Origin: Formosa agariphila KMM 3901
GTDB taxonomy: Bacteria > Bacteroidota > Bacteroidia > Flavobacteriales > Flavobacteriaceae
Length of the DNA stretch: 64,000 nucleotides
Direction of reading: 5' to 3'
NCBI RefSeq assembly: GCF_000723205.1
Contig: NZ_HG315671.1
Span: forward strand, 4,164,351 to 4,228,350
Shown: in pieces, positions 8,824 to 19,300 of the stretch
Position numbering within the stretch: position 1 is the stretch's first letter
How the letters are laid out: every line of letters starts with the position of its first letter
The notes under the pieces: model-generated
Database searches by the model: none
Told to the model about the DNA's origin: nothing
The model's input: the letters and a program-made list of their open reading frames with translations, nothing else
Made by a program: the position numbers and the translations under genes

Positions 8824-9669
8824 TTATTCTTCAACAAAAGTATATGTTTTTTTATCGGTTTGTGTAACTCTAAAATACCCATAAGGATAGTTTTCTTTAT
8901 TCGTAATATTTATACAATTCCCTAATAATTCTACTGGAGCTGGAGTAAACGGATTACCAGAACTTCCCGATTGATTATTTAAAATCCCGATATAATTATA
9001 ATACTCTTTAGTCACGTTATAAATATTAATATTTACTACATCACCCGCTTGAAATTCATCTTCGTCATCATCTCCTCGTTTTTCGTAAATTAAATGGATT
9101 TCATTTCCATTTAAAAACTCATCTGAGACTGTAACCAAATCTGGGAAATAATCGCCTATTTCCTGATATTTTAAAACATAATAATTCGTTTCGTCTTCTG
9201 GGTCATCAAAATAGACATTTACCTCTAAAGCATCAGGATCAAAACCACCATCTCTAGTTTGTGTTACTTTGGTTATAGACGTTGTAGGACGCAATGTTTC
9301 TGTAGCTGTAAACGTTTCCCCTTCGTAGATTACATTTAAAGTATATACATCGTTTAAAATGGCTCCAAAATCATTGGTTGTATAAGTTCCGTTTTGCTGA
9401 TCTTCAAAAACAAAAACGACATTATCGCTTTCTCGAGTTACACTTACTTGTGCTCCTGTTACTGCATTTGGTAAATCGGTTTCAAAATAAGGCGTTGTGG
9501 AGCTTAATTTTATGGTCTGATTTAAACCAGAAGTTCCTTTTTCCCAATCTAAAGACGCTTCAATTACAAGCCTCGGCTCAGCAGTTGGCACCTCTACATC
9601 TATAACATCTGTACAAGACGTAATTATACATGTTAAAGCTAATAGACCAATATATATACTATTTTTCAT
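8824..9669 (-). CDS. DUF4249 domain lipoprotein, partner of the TonB receptor
   Basis: A 281-residue exported lipoprotein with lipobox ITSC (Cys about residue 19). The body has the beta-rich DUF4249 layout: PRLVIEASLDW near the N-terminus, a GxYTT stretch, and a conserved C-terminal PYGYFRV motif. DUF4249 proteins are typically encoded next to TonB-dependent receptors in Bacteroidota. Here the gene starts six bases after the receptor stop and is almost certainly co-transcribed. It is likely surface or outer-membrane anchored and may act as a SusD-like accessory; no substrate can be read from the sequence. Confidence 0.8.
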   Translation of the reverse strand: MKNSIYIGLLALTCIITSCTDVIDVEVPTAEPRLVIEASLDWEKGTSGLNQTIKLSSTTPYFETDLPNAVTGAQVSVTRESDNVVFVFEDQQNGTYTTNDFGAILNDVYTLNVIYEGETFTATETLRPTTSITKVTQTRDGGFDPDALEVNVYFDDPEDETNYYVLKYQEIGDYFPDLVTVSDEFLNGNEIHLIYEKRGDDDEDEFQAGDVVNINIYNVTKEYYNYIGILNNQSGSSGNPFTPAPVELLGNCINITNKENYPYGYFRVTQTDKKTYTFVEE

Positions 9670-9675
9670 GATGAT

Positions 9676-12045
9676 TTAAAATTTGAAATTATACGTTACA
9701 GAAGGCACTATTCCAAAAATAGCTGTCCGCGTAGCTTCGTTTACACCCGTTTCTAAATTCTGACCGAAAGAAATAGAGGCTGCATTTTTACGGTCGTAAA
9801 CATTGTAAATACTAAAAACCCACTCCCCTTTCCATCTGGCATCTGGTTTATTATTTGGCTTAAATGTTGCCGCCAAATCTAATCGATTATAAGCAGGTAA
9901 TCGGTTTGAGTTTCGGCTGTCGTACACAGGAGACGATAAACCTTCATATTCATATTGTCCAACAGGATATGTGGTAGGACGCCCCGTTTGAAATACAAAA
10001 TTACTGCTAAAGCTCCATTTATCGGTTAGTTGATAGGTACCTGTTACAGACACATCATGTGTTCTATCGTACGCGGTACTATACCATTCACCATTATTAA
10101 TTCCGGGTCCATTTGCATTTCCTCCAGGTGTATTTTGTTCAGATTTAGAAAGCGTATAGGCAAACCAACCTGTAAAACGACCTCGATTTTTTCTGAATAA
10201 AAGTTCCCAACCGTAAGCTCTAGATTCGCCGGTTAAAATTTGTGTTTCAATATTATTTTGAGCTATTAAACTAGAACCATCTATATAATCAATTCTGTTA
10301 TCTACAGTTTTATAATACACTTCGGTTTCTATTGAAAACAATCCGTTTTTGAGCTCTTTAAAATATCCCGCAGAATATTGATTTGCCATTTGTGGATCTA
10401 TAAATTCTCCACTTGGCGTCCACACATCTAAAGGCGTTGCATTTGCGGTATTAGATAATAAATGTAAATATTGCGCAATTCTAGAATATCCTAATTTAAA
10501 CGAAGACGATTCGCTTAACTCATATGCTAAACCTAAACGCGGTTCGAAATTTGAAAACGTTTTTATAGATTCCCCTCTTGAATAATCTATTTCTCCTGTT
10601 TTAATTCCTTCCTGATAGATTCCTAAAGATTCATTATAAACCACAGGCTGATTATTCTCGTAAGTCGACATTGGTTGTCCTCCTAAACGGTTAAAATAAC
10701 TAAAACGTAACCCAGCTTGAACGTTTAAACGATCAGAAAATTTGTGTTCGGCGTTTACATAAATACCACCTTCGAAAGCACGTTTTTCATCTAAAATATT
10801 TTCATTAATCGCAGAGTTTTCATCTGTAGGTTTTACTTCACCCGGATTGAAATTGTAATTAATTCCGCTTACTCCAAAATCGATAGTTGTTTTATTATTT
10901 AGGTAGTATTTAAAATCGTATTTCGCATTAAAATTTTTAATATCAGAATCCCAATCCAAGCCTATAAAACCTAAAGTTAGTTTGTAATTATACATACTAT
11001 AAATTAACGATAAGTTCGAAAATAATTTATCGTTAAACACATGATTCCATCTTAAATTTAAAGACGTATTTCCATAAGAATTTTCAAAAGAATCTGAGAA
11101 TTGGAGAATATCTCGACCAAAATATCCAGATATGAACAATTTATTGTTGTTGTTTATCTCGTAATTTCCTTTCGCATTTATATCGTAAAAATAAGCGGTA
11201 TTTTCCTGACCTGCTGCCTGAAGAAATAAATGCGCATAAGACGAGCGCCCAGCAACAATAAACGATCCTTTACTTTTAAACAAAGGCCCTTCTGCGGCAA
11301 GACGACTTGAAATTAAGCCAATTCCACCCGTTAAATTAAAATCTTTACTATTCCCTTCTTTTTGACGGATATCGAGCACAGATGAGACGCGACCACCGTA
11401 ATTAGATGGGATATTACCTTTGTACAACTTAACATCTTTAACCACATCGGCATTAAACACCGAAAAGAATCCAAATAAATGCGATTCGTTAAATATAATT
11501 GCTTCATCTAAGAGTACTAAATTTTGATCTGTTGCACCTCCTCTAACGTTAAATCCGTTAGAACCTTCACCATTATTTGTAACTCCAGGTAACAGCTGTA
11601 TGGACTTCACTAAATCCACTTCACCTAACACTGCAGGAATTGCTTTTATAGTAGAACTTTTAATTACAGACACACTCATCTGTGGGTCTCTAATATTAGC
11701 CTTTTCAGATTCTTCTGCAGTAATTACAACCTCGTCTAAAGCCATATTATCTTCCTCTAATTCGAAAGAATAATTTTGGTTTTTGTTTAAATCAATATCT
11801 TTAGTAATTGTAGTGTATCCTAAATAAGAAATAACCAGTTTGTAACTTCCTTCTGGAGCCGACAAAGAATAAAATCCGTAAGCATTAGTAACTGTTCCAT
11901 TACTTGTCCCTTCTAAATACACTGAAGCCCCAAATACAGTTTCTCCATTTGCAAAATCTTTTACAGTTCCGCTCACAGAAAATTTTTCTTGAGAATACAT
12001 CAGCGCAGTAAGAAGCAAAAAGCAAACGCTAAGTTTCGTTTTCAT
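9676..12045 (-). CDS. TonB-dependent receptor with carboxypeptidase-like N-domain
   Basis: A 789-residue outer-membrane transporter. After a signal peptide (cleavage near MYSQ, residue 19) comes a carboxypeptidase-regulatory-like beta-sandwich (about 22-105). A plug domain follows (about 130-240, containing FNVRGGATDQNLVLLDEA), then a 22-strand type barrel ending in the terminal Phe expected of a BAM signal (VTYNFKF). It probably imports a bulky substrate using TonB energy. The downstream DUF4249 lipoprotein is its partner. The ligand is unknown; no peptidase, glycosidase or iron-chelate gene is next to it. Confidence 0.88.
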   Translation of the reverse strand: MKTKLSVCFLLLTALMYSQEKFSVSGTVKDFANGETVFGASVYLEGTSNGTVTNAYGFYSLSAPEGSYKLVISYLGYTTITKDIDLNKNQNYSFELEEDNMALDEVVITAEESEKANIRDPQMSVSVIKSSTIKAIPAVLGEVDLVKSIQLLPGVTNNGEGSNGFNVRGGATDQNLVLLDEAIIFNESHLFGFFSVFNADVVKDVKLYKGNIPSNYGGRVSSVLDIRQKEGNSKDFNLTGGIGLISSRLAAEGPLFKSKGSFIVAGRSSYAHLFLQAAGQENTAYFYDINAKGNYEINNNNKLFISGYFGRDILQFSDSFENSYGNTSLNLRWNHVFNDKLFSNLSLIYSMYNYKLTLGFIGLDWDSDIKNFNAKYDFKYYLNNKTTIDFGVSGINYNFNPGEVKPTDENSAINENILDEKRAFEGGIYVNAEHKFSDRLNVQAGLRFSYFNRLGGQPMSTYENNQPVVYNESLGIYQEGIKTGEIDYSRGESIKTFSNFEPRLGLAYELSESSSFKLGYSRIAQYLHLLSNTANATPLDVWTPSGEFIDPQMANQYSAGYFKELKNGLFSIETEVYYKTVDNRIDYIDGSSLIAQNNIETQILTGESRAYGWELLFRKNRGRFTGWFAYTLSKSEQNTPGGNANGPGINNGEWYSTAYDRTHDVSVTGTYQLTDKWSFSSNFVFQTGRPTTYPVGQYEYEGLSSPVYDSRNSNRLPAYNRLDLAATFKPNNKPDARWKGEWVFSIYNVYDRKNAASISFGQNLETGVNEATRTAIFGIVPSVTYNFKF

Positions 12046-12203
12046 AATTTAGTTTAATATTATTTTTTGATTACAAATCAAGTAAATTTATATGGCATTT
12101 AAGTATTAAATATAGCTCAAAACACTTAAATATTGATGCTATCGATGGTCTTGATATTTGTGTTTAACTATAAGCATAATAAATACATGCAATTGTTAGA
12201 CAC

Positions 12204-12240
12204 AAAAAAAGTCAAACACGAAAACCATGTTTGACTTTTA
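12204..12240 (-). terminator. Terminator downstream of the OmpH-like gene
   Basis: Inverted repeat AAAAGTCAAACA / TGTTTGACTTTT with an eight-to-ten-base loop. Read on the minus strand it is followed by a run of seven T, just past the stop of the OmpH-like gene. Confidence 0.85.
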
Positions 12241-12262
12241 GTTCTAAGGATTTAAGTAAAAC

Positions 12263-12775
12263 CTATTTTTTATAAGAATCGTTTAACGCTTTAACAAGTG
12301 TTTCTGTTAAATCGTCTCCTTCTTTTCCATACATAACACTTCCAGCGTCATTACTTCCTAAAATAAAATCGTAACCATTAGATTTACCGTAATCTTTTAC
12401 AAATGTTCTTACTTTAGAAATTAAAGAATCAATTTCTTTTTGACTTTCTCCAGCTATTTGCTGCTCGCCCATTTGAATTTGTTGTTGCAACATTTGTTGT
12501 TTTTGTCCTAACTGCTGATAACGCTCTTGGGCTTTATCTTGAGGCATAGAACTTGCTTGTGCTTGGAATTCTTGATATTCTGCTTGAAACGATTGCGCTA
12601 AACTATCAGTTGTTCTATTTGAAGCTTCTATTAATGTTTTATATTTAGCTTCAACATCTATTTTCTCTTGATATTCATTTATCAATTTAGAATTGTCTAC
12701 AAATCCAATTTTTTGTGATTGCTGACAAGAAGCCATAGTAATAAGAGTAATTACTAAAAAAGATATTTTTTTCAT
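12263..12775 (-). CDS. OmpH/Skp-family periplasmic chaperone, lipoprotein form
   Basis: A 170-residue protein with a lipoprotein signal (lipobox MASC, Cys about 17). The motif KIGFVDNSKLINEY, typical of the OmpH/Skp start, follows. A long Gln/Glu-rich coiled-coil arm (about residues 40-115) precedes the closing segment YDFILGSNDAGSVMYG. Skp-type chaperones hold unfolded outer-membrane proteins in the periplasm. The lipidated form is an unusual variant compared with the soluble E. coli protein, though I believe it is seen in Bacteroidota. It stands alone with its own promoter-like element and terminator. Confidence 0.82.
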   Translation of the reverse strand: MKKISFLVITLITMASCQQSQKIGFVDNSKLINEYQEKIDVEAKYKTLIEASNRTTDSLAQSFQAEYQEFQAQASSMPQDKAQERYQQLGQKQQMLQQQIQMGEQQIAGESQKEIDSLISKVRTFVKDYGKSNGYDFILGSNDAGSVMYGKEGDDLTETLVKALNDSYKK

Positions 12776-12800
12776 TTTGATTTAAAATTAATTTACAAAA

Positions 12801-12808
12801 CAAAAATA
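12801..12808 (-). promoter_or_regulatory. -7 promoter element for the OmpH-like gene (TATTTTTG)
   Basis: Minus-strand TATTTTTG, 25 bases upstream of the ATG. It fits TAnnTTTG but lies in A/T-rich sequence where chance matches are common. Confidence 0.35.
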
Positions 12809-13006
12809 GAAAAGTTAAACAGATAATTCGTGTATTATTAAGCTATTAAGTAATTATCAGTAATGTTTATTAAAAATCAAAATTAAATAAATTTTAACTA
12901 TTAAAAATAAACTCAAATAAACAGATTTAAGAAAAGATTTTACATTTTACTATACAATATACAAACACAGCTTTAAAACCCTCTAAAATCGTCTTAAATT
13001 CATTTT

Positions 13007-13864
13007 TTACTTGTTTTTAGCTACATAAATCAATGATGAATACTCACCCGTCTGTTTTGCTTTTAAATTTGATTGTAATCCGATTTGAAAAGCTTTTATA
13101 AAATTCATTTTTCCTGATTTATATTTTTCCGAAAGCAAGGATACATAAAACGCATCGAAAATCATTGGTAGCGTTTTAACCACTTTAAACTCTTGTTTTC
13201 CTAAAATATTAGACATTCCCTTTTGCGAAAAATGCCACAAATGTCTCGGAACATCAAAAGCAGCCCAATCGGCTTTATAATATTGCGCATCGTAACTTTT
13301 ATAATTCGGCACAGCAATTACTAAAACACCATTTGGTTTTAATAATTTTTTATAGTTTTTAATATGTGTATCTAAATTTGGTAAATGTTCTAAAACATGC
13401 CAAAGCGTAATTACATCAAAACTATGAGGTTTTAAGTTATTTATTTTTGAAGCATCATAAACCACCTCCCCTACTTTAGTACAAGCTAAATTCCGAGCTC
13501 CACCATCAGGTTCTACTCCACAAATTTGCCATCCATTTGTTTTTGCAATTTGTAAAAAATCTCCAGTACCACATCCTACATCTAAAAGAAATTTCTCGTC
13601 TGTATTAAAACTATTAATTAAATTTAACTTTCGTTTTAATGCAATACCCTTTACAACGTGATATGCTTTTTCGAATAGATTACGTTTAGAATCTGTATGC
13701 GAAATATAATCTTCACTCTCGTAATATTGTCCTAATTGTTCTTCTTTTGGTTGAGGAGAAGTTTCTAAAATATCAAGATCAGTATCATGAAGTAATTCAA
13801 AATATTCTCCAGACACTGAATAATCTTTACACTTTAAATACGCTTTATTTGATGCTTGGCTCAT
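13007..13864 (-). CDS. Class I SAM-dependent methyltransferase
   Basis: A 285-residue cytoplasmic protein with a Rossmann methyltransferase core. Motif I LLDVGCGTGDFL is near residues 93-104. An acidic residue (GVEPD) closes the second strand to hold SAM. DVITLWHVLEHLPN forms the motif IV region and NGVLVIAVPNY the post-motif strand. This is the Methyltransf_23 type often found with cell-surface polysaccharide or quinone modification, but no such neighbours are present, so the substrate is unknown. It follows mnmG on the same strand, separated by an inverted repeat and a parS-like site. Confidence 0.82.
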   Translation of the reverse strand: MSQASNKAYLKCKDYSVSGEYFELLHDTDLDILETSPQPKEEQLGQYYESEDYISHTDSKRNLFEKAYHVVKGIALKRKLNLINSFNTDEKFLLDVGCGTGDFLQIAKTNGWQICGVEPDGGARNLACTKVGEVVYDASKINNLKPHSFDVITLWHVLEHLPNLDTHIKNYKKLLKPNGVLVIAVPNYKSYDAQYYKADWAAFDVPRHLWHFSQKGMSNILGKQEFKVVKTLPMIFDAFYVSLLSEKYKSGKMNFIKAFQIGLQSNLKAKQTGEYSSLIYVAKNK

Positions 13865-13876
13865 AAATTTAAAACA

Positions 13877-13908
13877 GAAATCTCTACATATTTACGTGTA
13901 GAGATTTC
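13877..13908 (-). terminator. Probable terminator after mnmG
   Basis: Perfect 12-base inverted repeat GAAATCTCTACA / TGTAGAGATTTC with an eight-base loop. On the minus strand it is followed by TGTTTT, a modest T-tail. It lies in the gap between mnmG and the methyltransferase gene. Confidence 0.6.
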
Positions 13909-13952
13909 AAATTATTGATACATATTAATCACTTTTCTTTATTACATTTTGA

Positions 13953-13968
13953 TGTTCCACGTGGAACA
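13953..13968. promoter_or_regulatory. parS: parS-like ParB binding site
   Basis: The 16-base perfect palindrome TGTTCCACGTGGAACA fits the near-universal bacterial parS consensus TGTTnCACGTGnAACA at every fixed position. It lies seven bases past the end of mnmG. ParB binds such sites to organise and segregate the origin region of the chromosome. An identical copy lies on the other side of mnmG. Confidence 0.85.
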
Positions 13969-13974
13969 TCAAAA

Positions 13975-15846
13975 TTATCTTCCCATATAAACCAGTAAAA
14001 CTGAAATATCATTAGGAGACACGCCACTAATTCTTGAGGCCTGAGATATACTTGTTGGTTGAATATTTTTCAACTTTTCTCGAGCTTCAAAACTCATGGA
14101 TTTTATTTTGGAATAATCGAAGTTAGAAGGAATTTTAATATCTTCTAGACGGGTTAGCTTATCAGCATTATTCTTTTCCTTTTCTATATAACCAGAATAC
14201 TTTACTTGTATTTCTGTCTGTTCTATAATCTCACGATCTAAATCATATTCAACAATAAACTGTTCTACATCTTCAATTTTTCTAACATCATCCATATCTA
14301 TATTTGGACGAGCAAAAACCTTAAACAACTTTCCAGACTGATTTACAACAGCAGAATCTTTATTTTCTAAAATCGGATTTATTACTTCTGGTTTAACACT
14401 TAAATCTTTAAAGAACTGTACAAATAATTCCGACTTTTCATGCTTTAACTCCATACGTTTTACACGTTCTTGAGATGCTAAACCAATTTCAAAACCTTTA
14501 GGTGTTAATCTAAAATCTGCATTATCTTGTCTAAGTAACGTTCTATATTCTGCACGAGAAGTAAACATTCGATAAGGCTCTTCTGTACCTTTTGTAATTA
14601 AATCATCTATAAGAACTCCAATATATGCTTCGTTTCTTTTAAGCACAAATTCATCTCGTTCTTGCACTTTTAAACTTGCATTTATACCAGCCATTAAACC
14701 TTGGGAAGCGGCTTCTTCATATCCAGTAGTACCGTTAATCTGACCTGCAAAATACAATCCTTCAACTAACTTTGTTTCTAAGGTATGTCTTAATTGTGTT
14801 GGTGGAAAATAATCGTATTCAATCGCATAACCTGGTCTAAAGAATTTGACATTTTCGAAACCTACGACAGAACGCAATGCTTTAAATTGAACATCTTCTG
14901 GAAGTGAAGTAGAAAAACCATTAACATACACTTCGCACGTATTCCAACCTTCAGGTTCAATAAATAATTGGTGACGGTCTTTATCTGCGAAACGATTAAT
15001 TTTATCTTCAATCGATGGACAATAACGCGGCCCTAAACTTTTAATTCTACCATTAAACATTGGAGAACGATCAAAACCTTCACGTAATAAATCATGCACT
15101 AAAGTGCTTGTGTATGTCATATAACAAGACCGCTGTTTCGTTAATGGTTTTGTGATATTAGAATAAGAAAATTTCTCTGGACGTTCGTCTCCTGGTTGCT
15201 CAATCATTTTAGAATAATCTAAAGAACGACCATCTACACGAGGTGGAGTTCCTGTTTTCATTCTACCCGATTCAAACCCTAAATCCACTAGTTGTTCAGT
15301 GATTCCAGTAGCAGCTCTTTCTCCAGCACGACCACCACCAAAATTTTTATCACCTATATGAATTAAACCATTTAAAAAAGTTCCATTAGTAAGTACAACA
15401 GACTTAGCCTTAACCTCAATTCCTAAAGATGTTTTAACACCCGCGACTTTTCCATCTTCTATAATTAAACCAGATACCATGTCCTGGTAAAAATCTAAAT
15501 TAGGTGTACCTTCTAACATCATACGCCAATCTTCTGCAAATCGCATACGATCACTTTGCACTCTTGGACTCCACATTGCAGGTCCTTTAGATTTATTAAG
15601 CATCTTAAACTGAATCGCCGAAGTATCACTTACTATTCCACTATAACCACCTAACGCATCTATTTCACGTACTATTTGACCTTTAGCAATTCCTCCCATG
15701 GCAGGATTACAAGACATCTGTGCAATGTTTTGTAAATTCATTGTAATTAACAATGTACTACTCCCCATATTTGCGGCAGCAGCAGCAGCTTCACTTCCTG
15801 CATGACCCGCACCAACTACAATTACATCGTAAACTTTATCGAACAT
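13975..15846 (-). CDS. mnmG: tRNA uridine-5-carboxymethylaminomethyl modification enzyme MnmG (GidA)
   Basis: A 623-residue FAD enzyme. With MnmE it installs the carboxymethylaminomethyl group on the wobble uridine of certain tRNAs. The N-terminal FAD dinucleotide motif GAGHAGSEAAAAAA (residues 12-25) is intact, as are the conserved SCNPAMGGIAKG (about 45-56) and TGTPPR motifs, and the C-terminal helical MnmE/tRNA domain. Length is standard. It is the third gene of a DUF4175-ybeY-mnmG run and is bracketed by two parS-like palindromes. mnmG is near the replication origin in many bacteria. Confidence 0.97.
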   Translation of the reverse strand: MFDKVYDVIVVGAGHAGSEAAAAAANMGSSTLLITMNLQNIAQMSCNPAMGGIAKGQIVREIDALGGYSGIVSDTSAIQFKMLNKSKGPAMWSPRVQSDRMRFAEDWRMMLEGTPNLDFYQDMVSGLIIEDGKVAGVKTSLGIEVKAKSVVLTNGTFLNGLIHIGDKNFGGGRAGERAATGITEQLVDLGFESGRMKTGTPPRVDGRSLDYSKMIEQPGDERPEKFSYSNITKPLTKQRSCYMTYTSTLVHDLLREGFDRSPMFNGRIKSLGPRYCPSIEDKINRFADKDRHQLFIEPEGWNTCEVYVNGFSTSLPEDVQFKALRSVVGFENVKFFRPGYAIEYDYFPPTQLRHTLETKLVEGLYFAGQINGTTGYEEAASQGLMAGINASLKVQERDEFVLKRNEAYIGVLIDDLITKGTEEPYRMFTSRAEYRTLLRQDNADFRLTPKGFEIGLASQERVKRMELKHEKSELFVQFFKDLSVKPEVINPILENKDSAVVNQSGKLFKVFARPNIDMDDVRKIEDVEQFIVEYDLDREIIEQTEIQVKYSGYIEKEKNNADKLTRLEDIKIPSNFDYSKIKSMSFEAREKLKNIQPTSISQASRISGVSPNDISVLLVYMGR

Positions 15847-15878
15847 TTGAATTCAATTTATTATTAAAATTATTTGAT

Positions 15879-15894
15879 TGTTCCACGTGGAACA
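15879..15894. promoter_or_regulatory. parS: parS-like ParB binding site
   Basis: A second perfect TGTTCCACGTGGAACA palindrome, in the 66-base gap between the ybeY stop and the mnmG start. It is identical over 16 bases to the site at 13953-13968. Two identical intergenic copies within 2 kb argue against chance. Confidence 0.85.
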
Positions 15895-15912
15895 ATTTAA
15901 AATTGGAGTAAA

Positions 15913-16323
15913 TTAATTAAGTTTTGAAAGATAATAATCTTCTTTATTACGCATTATTTGAGCATCAGAATCTGTTTTATCTTTATAACCACAGTAATGT
16001 AACACTCCATGAATGATAACACGATTGACTTCATCTACAAAGTCTGTTTTAAAATCATTTGCATTATCCTTAACACGTTCTACAGAAATATAAATATCAC
16101 CATGTAGCTCTTTTCCGACTGTGTAATCAAAGCTAATAACATCAGTTAACGTGTCATGATTTAAGAACTCTACATTTAATTTATGAAGATACTCATCATC
16201 ACAAAAAATATAATTTATCTCACCTTCTTTACAACCTTCCTCAAGAATAGTCGCATTAATCCAATTAGCTAACACATCTTCGTTACCTAATTCAAAATCT
16301 GTTTCGTAATTAAAATATATCAT
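15913..16323 (-). CDS. ybeY: Endoribonuclease/rRNA maturation factor YbeY
   Basis: A 136-residue zinc-dependent RNase of the UPF0054 family, needed for 16S rRNA 3-prime maturation and ribosome quality control. The family motif appears as HGVLHYCGYKD (about residues 104-114). The first two His ligands are present, but the usual third His (HGxLHxxGYxH) is replaced by Asp. From memory, Asp is also found here in other Bacteroidota, so I read the protein as functional. Its ATG overlaps the DUF4175 stop by one base (TAATG), indicating coupled translation. Confidence 0.9.
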   Translation of the reverse strand: MIYFNYETDFELGNEDVLANWINATILEEGCKEGEINYIFCDDEYLHKLNVEFLNHDTLTDVISFDYTVGKELHGDIYISVERVKDNANDFKTDFVDEVNRVIIHGVLHYCGYKDKTDSDAQIMRNKEDYYLSKLN

Positions 16324-19300
16324 TATTCATTCTTAAAATACTGTTGCACTTTATGTTTAAAACTATTTTGCAAAGGTAGGATTTGTCTATTTAATATTTC
16401 AGTAGTATTAAAATATTGTTTTGCCTGTGGTAATTTATCTGTTGAAGTCTTAGAAAAAGAATTAGAATTTGATTTAGATTCACGTTTATTCTCTTGATCT
16501 TGCTGAAAAGTTGCATCATTTAATTTAAGTAATTGATGTTCGAAATTCAACATCTTTTCTAATGTCTTTTGTGTAAAACCATCATTTAGCAAATCCATTT
16601 CTACAGATTCCATGTCTTTTAATAAACGATAGATTTCAGGTGTTAACCCTTCTTTTTGTAATCGTTCCTTTAACTCATTACGTAATTCTTGCTGACGTTG
16701 ATAAATACTAAATAATTCACCACTCATGCCTTCTTGAGACTCTTGACCATTACTTTGCTGTCCATCTTTACCTTGTTCATCTCCTTTTTTACCATCACCT
16801 TGATTTCCTTTAGAATCAGGTTTACCATTAGCTCCAGGTTCATCTTTTTGTCCTTTTTTCTGCCCACTTTGCGAACCTTCACCGGACATATTCTTTTGCA
16901 TTTGTTTATTCAACTCCTCTTGACTCATAATAATATCTTGAAGTTGACCTTCACTTTCGCCAGACTTTTTACCTTCAGAGCCTTGTCCAGAAGATGATGC
17001 ATTTAATTGATCTTCCATATTATCTAAAATATTACTCAATAAATCTGCAAGTACATTAGCTGATGAAAACACATGTTGTTGAGATGACACACCTTGATAA
17101 ATTTCATTTTCAGAAAATTCTTCTAACGATTTATCTAAATAAAAATAGACTTCGGTGATTTCATTATTTATAGATTCAGACAACATGGGTTGACGTAAAG
17201 ACAAAGAAAAAAGACTATCATCTACATGTTCAAAATATTCCCTTAAATCATGTTGTTTTCTTAATTTTTGAGCATAGTTATTATGATTAATTTCAATACT
17301 TTTAAACTCATTCATCAATGCTTCTTCATCGAACGAAAAAATTAATAAATTATCTAAAATCTGACGAAGCATTTCGGCATCTTCCTGCATTTGTTCTCCC
17401 CCATCCATTTGCATAGATTGTTGCATAGACTTACTCATTTCTTTCATTTTCTGTCCAGCCTGCTTTTGCTTTTGTTTAGCTTTATTTTCTTTTTTCTGTT
17501 GCTCATTTGGACTTTGATCTCCAGACTCACTTTCTTTTAAATCCTGTTCTGCATCTTTTTGAAGTTGATCAACAGCTTCTTCAGATTTTTGATCTCTTGG
17601 AAGTTCAATAGGTTTCTTTAAAAGCTTATTATCTTTTTGTAAAGCATCCAATTCTTTTTGAAGTGTATTAAATTCTTTATTTAAATCAGATTGCATATCA
17701 GCAGTATTTTTATCCTTAGGTTTATCAGCTTGTTTTAATTGTTCATCTCCTAAAGTGTTTAAATCTTCTTGAAGTTTCTCCATTTTTTTTGCAATATAGA
17801 AACGTTTAGTCAATTCCACCAGCTGTTCTAAACTACGTTTCTGTCTCTTATTTTGTTTACTTAGATATTTGAATTTCTCAGAAAGTTCTTCTTCACTTAT
17901 TTTATCTTGAATCTTTTCCAATTCTTTTAATAAACGCTCATCTTGTTTTAACTGCTCCTCATTTTCTTTTAACCGTTTTTGGAGCTCTTCCTTTAAAGGA
18001 TCTGCTGTATTATCCTTATCGAATTCTTCTAGATTTTTTTGAAAAGATTTATTGAAATTTTTCATCATCTTTTCCTGTTGCTCTTGACGTTTCAGAACAT
18101 CCTTAATCTGATTTCTATCATTAAAATTTAAAGTCTTTTTTGTCTTACGTGTTTTTGAAATATCGTCTAGCATTTTCTGATTCTCATCGAACTTCTCCAA
18201 GGAATTATTAAAATCCTGTATACCAGATTGTTGTTGCTGTAATAAGGTGTTTTTAGTTTCACTTTTAGTCTTTTCGCGATAACTAAACACTTTACTCTTT
18301 TTGCGCTTATATCCGTGTAGTTGGTCATTATCAAACACTTCAAAATATAAACTATAAGACACGCCTTCTTTAAGCTGTAATTGATTTGGAAACGCCGTTA
18401 CAAATTGATCGACGTTGAATTTAGAAATAGCAATTGGAATGGTAGATTTAGCAGATTCGTTATCTGTTTCAAAATACACCAAATTTAAATTACGCAAACC
18501 GTAATCGTCACTTACCTGACCTTTAAAATACATTGTTTTTAAATCGACTGTATCCTTAACCATTTCCACTTTTAACTCCGGGAATTGATCTTTAATAACA
18601 TCAATAGAAAAATTTAAACTTTCATAGTTTGTAAGATTTTTATTACTAGTACTTAAACTGTAATTAAAATTAGAATACACCTGTTTTGAGCCTTCAAAAC
18701 TATTTCCAACTTTTGAAAAAGCCATAGTATCTGTAGCGAATAAATGTACCTGATCAGTCCCTTTTGTATTTAATTTCCAAGTCACCTTTGTACCTTCTGG
18801 TACAATGGCATTTCCTGTACTTTTTAAAACCTCATCCTTTTTATTAATGTAATTAGGATATTCTAAAACCATATCGAAACCTAATAATGTTGGCACTTCA
18901 ACTATAGCCAATTTATACGGTTTAGATGTGACTCCATTTGCATGAAGCTGAAATGTAATATCTGTTTTAGGCTTATTAAAAACATATTCAAATTCTCCAG
19001 AACCTAAATCTTGTAAAATGTAAGTCTCGTTATTAAAAATGATTTCAGCTTGTTCAGGAATTACACTTCCTGCTGTATTAATATGTAATTTAAAATCTTT
19101 GTTCTCTACACCATTTAAATTTTCATTTAAAACAAAAAACTGAAATGGTGCTGGTGGCTCGTAAGCCGTTTTATAATCTACCACACGTTTATAGCTATCG
19201 GTAAACCAATTAATTTTTCCAAGCGCTAGAAAAATTAACAAAAGACAAACCGGGAGAATCGCGTATTTTAAATATTTTAAATTCTGATTGAAATTTACGG

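Noticed and set aside
16734..16997. 87-residue hydrophobic plus-strand reading frame
   Set aside because: It is the mirror of the low-complexity Gln/Gly/Lys tail of the DUF4175 gene; hydrophobicity arises from antisense codons.
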